DNA of 64,000 bases from Cellulomonas sp. Y8. Lineage in GTDB: Bacteria; Actinomycetota; Actinomycetes; Actinomycetales; Cellulomonadaceae. The notes below the pieces were generated by a model. That model was not told the origin of the DNA. It made no database searches and saw nothing but the letters and a program-made list of their open reading frames with translations. The DNA lies in assembly GCF_008033115.1 (NCBI RefSeq), contig NZ_CP041203.1, forward strand, positions 2,728,001-2,792,000, in the 5' to 3' direction. The translations under genes were made by a program, and so were the position numbers. This document shows, piece after piece, positions 61,184 through 64,000 of this stretch (its first letter is position 1; every line of letters starts with the position of its first letter).

Positions 61184-61998
61184 CCGGGGGAGTGGCGGCG
61201 GTGCAGGCCCGCATCGCGGAGATCCGCGCGTACGTGGAGCCGGCGGCAGTGGCGGTCGCGTCGACGTCCTCGACGGCGTCCTCGGCGACGTCGGCCTCCG
61301 GGTCCGTGACCGCCGGCACCGACTTCGCCACCGCGCTCGCGCAGCTCACCGGCGCCGCCGGCGCCGACCTCGGCACCGTGCCCAAGAACGCGCTGTCCAC
61401 GACGGTCACCGGCCAGGACCTGGTCGAGGCCGCGAAGAAGTACCTCGGCACGCCCTACGTCTGGGGCGGCGAGTCGCTCGCGGAGGGCGGCCTGGACTGC
61501 TCCGGGCTGGTGCTCCGGTCGCTCGCCGACCTCGGCATCACCTCCGGGGTGCCCCGGGTCGCCCGCGACCAGGCGACCCTCGGGGAGTCGGTGCCGTCGC
61601 TCGACCAGGCGCTCCCCGGGGACCTGGTCGTGCTCAACGGCGGGAAGCACATCGGCATCTACGTCGGCGACGGGAAGATGATCGACGCCCCGAAGCCGGG
61701 GAAGTCGGTGACCATCCGCGACGTGTACGCCGAGCCGACCACGATCCGGCGGGTCCTGCCGCAGGCCGCCGCCACCCCGACGGCCGCCCCGGCCTCCGCC
61801 GCGCTGTCCTCCGCGCTCGCGAGCACCGCCGCCGGGCAGAACGCGCTGGCGCTGCTCACCGGCTCCGCCGGCTCGACCGCCGCGTCGGGCGCGACCGGCT
61901 CGCTCACCCAGGCGCTCGGCGCCCTCGGCTCCGGCTCGGCCGGCGCCGGCACCTCGACCTCGTCCCTGCTCACGTCCCTCTGGGGGGCCGCCTCGTGA
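61180..61998 (+). CDS. NlpC/P60 (C40) peptidoglycan hydrolase in flagellar operon
   Basis: 272-residue secreted-type cysteine peptidase. Helical start VQARIAEIRAYVEPAAV, then a linker and the NlpC/P60 domain (about residues 80-190): KKYLGTPYVWGGESLAEGGLDCSGLV with the catalytic Cys, and later GDLVVLNGGKHIGIYVGDGK with the His. An Ala/Ser/Thr-rich tail follows. Probably cuts peptidoglycan so the rod can pass, doing the work of FlgJ. GTG start (GTGA overlap with fliJ). No standard signal peptide; it may leave through the flagellar export gate. Confidence 0.85.
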   Translation: MTGGVAAVQARIAEIRAYVEPAAVAVASTSSTASSATSASGSVTAGTDFATALAQLTGAAGADLGTVPKNALSTTVTGQDLVEAAKKYLGTPYVWGGESLAEGGLDCSGLVLRSLADLGITSGVPRVARDQATLGESVPSLDQALPGDLVVLNGGKHIGIYVGDGKMIDAPKPGKSVTIRDVYAEPTTIRRVLPQAAATPTAAPASAALSSALASTAAGQNALALLTGSAGSTAASGATGSLTQALGALGSGSAGAGTSTSSLLTSLWGAAS

Positions 61999-63407
61999 CC
62001 ATCAGCACGCTTCCCGCCGCCCCGGCGCGCGCCGCCGGCGCCGCGTCGGCCGGCGCCGCCGGGCGCTCGGCCTCGACCGGGTTCGACGCCGTCCTGCAGG
62101 GTGCGCTCGCCGCCGGCCCGCAGGACCGGGCCGCGCAGCCGGACCGGTCGTCCGCCGACCGCCCCGCCGCCGACCGCACCGCCGCCGACCGCACCGCGGG
62201 CCGGCCCGCCGACCGCCCGGGCGCCGACCGCGCCGGGGCCGACCGGACGCGCGGCACGGACCGCGCCGGCCGCCCCGATCGCGGGCACGGCACGGACCGC
62301 GCCGACCGCGCCGGCACGGAGCCCGCGACGGACGCCGCCGCGGGACCCGACGCCGGCGCCGAGGCCGACCCGGCCGCCGCCGACGCCGCGACCGTCGTCG
62401 ACCCCGCCGCCGCGACCGCCGCGCAGCCGGTCGTGCTGCCGGCCGCCGCGGCCCCGGCACCGGCCGCCGCGGTCGCCCCCGAGGTCGCCGCCGCGCTCGC
62501 CGCCCAGGCGCCCGCCGCCGCCCCCGCCGACGCCGAGGCCACGCCGGCGCCCGCGGCCACGGCAGGTACCGCGACCTCCGCGGGCCCGGCCCCGGTCGCG
62601 CAGGCCGCCGGCCCGGTCCCCGCGACCGCCCCCGCCGCACCCGCGGCCGCGACGTCCGCCGAGCCGGCCGCCGCCGACGCCGCCCCGGCGAGCCCGGCTC
62701 CCGCCGGTGCCCCGGCGGCCGCGCCCGCCGCGGCCCCCGTGACCCCGGCTCCCGCCGGCCGTCCCGCCGACGCCGCGGCCGCCGCGACGGCCACCGCGCC
62801 CGCCGCACCGGCCGTCGAGACCCCGGCGACCGCGTCGGCCGCCGAGCCCGCCCGCGCCGCCGCACCGGCGGACGACGCGGCCCCCGCGCCGGCGCCGACC
62901 GCCCCCGCGGCCGCCCCGGCGGCGCTGCAGGTCGGCACCGTCCAGCACCGGGTGGCCGCGGCCGCCGCCGCGCCGGCCCCGCTGTCGGACCAGCTGACCG
63001 CCAAGATCGGCGAGCAGCTCCCCGCGCTCCGCGCCGCGGGCAACGGCCAGCACGTGCTCACGCTCCACGTCGACCCGGAGCACTTCGGGCCGGTCAAGGT
63101 CGTCGCGCACATCACGGCCGAGGCCGTGCGCGTCGAGCTGGTCGGCGCGACGGACGCCGCCCGGGACGCGCTCAAGCAGTCGCTGCCCGACCTGCGCCGC
63201 GACCTCGCCGCCACCGGCCTGTCCTCGGACGTCCGGCTCGGCGCCGACGGCGCGGGCTCCGGCGCCGGCGACCGCGCCGGCACCGACGCCGCCGGCCGCC
63301 GCGCGGCGGGCCTGCCGGACGGCGCCCGCCCCGGCGCCCCGGCGGCCGACGTCCCCGCACCCACCCGCACGTCGGCGCACGCCGGCGGCCTCGACCTGCT
63401 CGTCTGA
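61995..63407 (+). CDS. fliK: Flagellar hook-length control protein FliK
   Basis: 470-residue ruler protein. Residues ~50-360 are extremely Ala/Pro/Thr/Asp-rich, including repeated Asp-Arg blocks (about 62130-62340 in the DNA). The folded C-terminal domain starts near QLTAKIGEQLPALRAAGNGQ and includes HVLTLHVDPEHFGPVKVVAH, the diagnostic FliK_C core. GTG start overlaps the peptidase gene. Confidence 0.9.
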   Translation: MTISTLPAAPARAAGAASAGAAGRSASTGFDAVLQGALAAGPQDRAAQPDRSSADRPAADRTAADRTAGRPADRPGADRAGADRTRGTDRAGRPDRGHGTDRADRAGTEPATDAAAGPDAGAEADPAAADAATVVDPAAATAAQPVVLPAAAAPAPAAAVAPEVAAALAAQAPAAAPADAEATPAPAATAGTATSAGPAPVAQAAGPVPATAPAAPAAATSAEPAAADAAPASPAPAGAPAAAPAAAPVTPAPAGRPADAAAAATATAPAAPAVETPATASAAEPARAAAPADDAAPAPAPTAPAAAPAALQVGTVQHRVAAAAAAPAPLSDQLTAKIGEQLPALRAAGNGQHVLTLHVDPEHFGPVKVVAHITAEAVRVELVGATDAARDALKQSLPDLRRDLAATGLSSDVRLGADGAGSGAGDRAGTDAAGRRAAGLPDGARPGAPAADVPAPTRTSAHAGGLDLLV

Positions 63408-63422
63408 CCGGAGGGATCCCCC

Positions 63423-63905
63423 GTGACCGCCATCCCCGTCTCGTACATCGGTGGCTCGACCGCCGACGCGACCGCGGCGACCACCAGCACCCCGAGCAAG
63501 ACGCTCGACAAGGACACGTTCCTCAAGCTCCTGGTCGCGCAGCTGTCCAACCAGGACCCGAGCAGCCCGATGGACACCAGCGACATGATGGCGCAGACCA
63601 CGCAGCTGTCGATGATGGAGTCCCTCTCGGAGATCCAGGCGTCGTCCCGCGAGCAGTTCGGGCTCCAGATGCGGATGGCCGCCGCCGACCTCGTCGGCCA
63701 GCAGGTCACCTGGAAGGACGCCGACGGGAAGACCCAGACCGGCGTCGTCTCCGGCGTCGACTACTCCGCCAGCGTGCCGACCCTGACCGTCGGGAAGACC
63801 CAGCTCCCGCTCGACGCCGTCGCGACCGTCACCCCGGCCGGCAGCACGCCGCCCGCCGCGGACGACGACGCGACCACCCCCACCGACTCCACGACCACCG
63901 CCTGA
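63423..63905 (+). CDS. flgD: Flagellar hook-assembly protein FlgD (short)
   Basis: 160-residue hook cap. TFLKLLVAQLSNQDPSSPMD, TSDMMAQTTQLSMMESL is the exact FlgD N-terminal signature. A small beta domain follows (LVGQQVTWKDADGKTQTGVV), and the usual FlgD_ig/tudor part of ~220-residue versions is missing, with a Thr/Ala tail instead. GTG start with GGAGGGAT. Confidence 0.93.
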   Translation: MTAIPVSYIGGSTADATAATTSTPSKTLDKDTFLKLLVAQLSNQDPSSPMDTSDMMAQTTQLSMMESLSEIQASSREQFGLQMRMAAADLVGQQVTWKDADGKTQTGVVSGVDYSASVPTLTVGKTQLPLDAVATVTPAGSTPPAADDDATTPTDSTTTA

Positions 63906-63941
63906 CCGCGGTCCGGCCCACCCCACCCGAAGGGAACCACC

Positions 63942-64000
63942 ATGCTCCGCTCCCTCTTCTCCGGCATCAGCGGTCTGCGCAGCCACCAGACGATGCTCGA
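63942..64000 (+). CDS. flgE: Flagellar hook protein FlgE, N-terminal part (partial)
   Basis: Only the first 19 residues are inside the window: MLRSLFSGISGLRSHQTML, the standard N-terminal rod/hook helix of FlgE. ATG with AAGGGAA. The gene continues past the right edge. FlgF/FlgG share a similar start, but position after flgD favours flgE. Confidence 0.85.
   Translation, partial: MLRSLFSGISGLRSHQTML

Overview
This window comes from a very GC-rich chromosome of an actinobacterium. The best guess is a motile member of the Cellulomonadaceae, close to Cellulomonas. The basis is the extreme G/C bias at third codon positions, many GTG starts, TANNNT -10 boxes with probable leaderless genes, actinobacterial marker families (DUF3263 plus LytR_C, DUF2530, DUF3027, DUF4031, bacterial XPB helicase), a xylan-utilisation locus and a complete-looking flagellar locus. 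The genus is inferred; no rRNA or other phylogenetic marker is present.

Region 1 (1-8276) is the end of a hemicellulose-utilisation operon: ABC sugar-binding protein (cut by the left edge), two permeases, a GH3 and a GH43 glycosidase, a CE7 acetyl-xylan esterase and a small alpha/beta hydrolase, all on + with very short spacing. None of the four enzymes has a signal peptide, so imported, possibly acetylated, xylo-oligosaccharides are probably finished inside the cell. Region 2 (8277-11161) has a small Cys protein, a SnoaL-like protein and a divergent NarL-type two-component pair in which BOTH genes carry a single-base frameshift. Region 3 (11162-14608) has a SipW-type signal peptidase with three secreted proteins, followed by a repeat-rich intergenic stretch. 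Region 4 (14634-28695) is mixed housekeeping: SGNH hydrolase, uracil-DNA glycosylase, DUF3263/LytR_C, cold-shock protein, GH15-like protein, groEL under a double CIRCE operator, HD/DUF4031 pair, an OmpR-type two-component system, a glutamine amidotransferase, and a PspA/TPM envelope pair. Region 5 (28766-43311) has the XPB helicase with its partner, two MFS permeases, an M20 amidohydrolase, an EAL-HDOD protein, and a cold-shock/DUF3027/sacsin-like ATPase/MFS cluster.

Region 6 (43355-64000) is the flagellar locus. One arm reads leftward (flgN-flgK-flgL-fliW and a second EAL-HDOD gene). The other reads rightward: fliA, a glycosyltransferase, fliC, fliD-fliS-fliT-like, then flgB-flgC-fliE-fliF-fliG-fliH-fliI-fliJ-NlpC/P60-fliK-flgD-flgE, running off the right edge.

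The main regulatory result is a shared promoter motif, CTCA-N16-SCCGAT (one site has T for S). It occurs with identical spacing before the flgN arm, the glycosyltransferase, fliC, flgB and the distant EAL-HDOD gene at 35737, and is the expected target of the FliA sigma factor encoded in the window. A perfect CRP-type palindrome (TGTGA-N6-TCACA) lies in the divergent flgN/fliA region, suggesting that carbon status controls motility. Three genes (response regulator, histidine kinase, fliJ) each need removal of one base from a G/C run to be intact. That pattern suggests sequencing error or recent decay, and should be checked before any biology is read into it.
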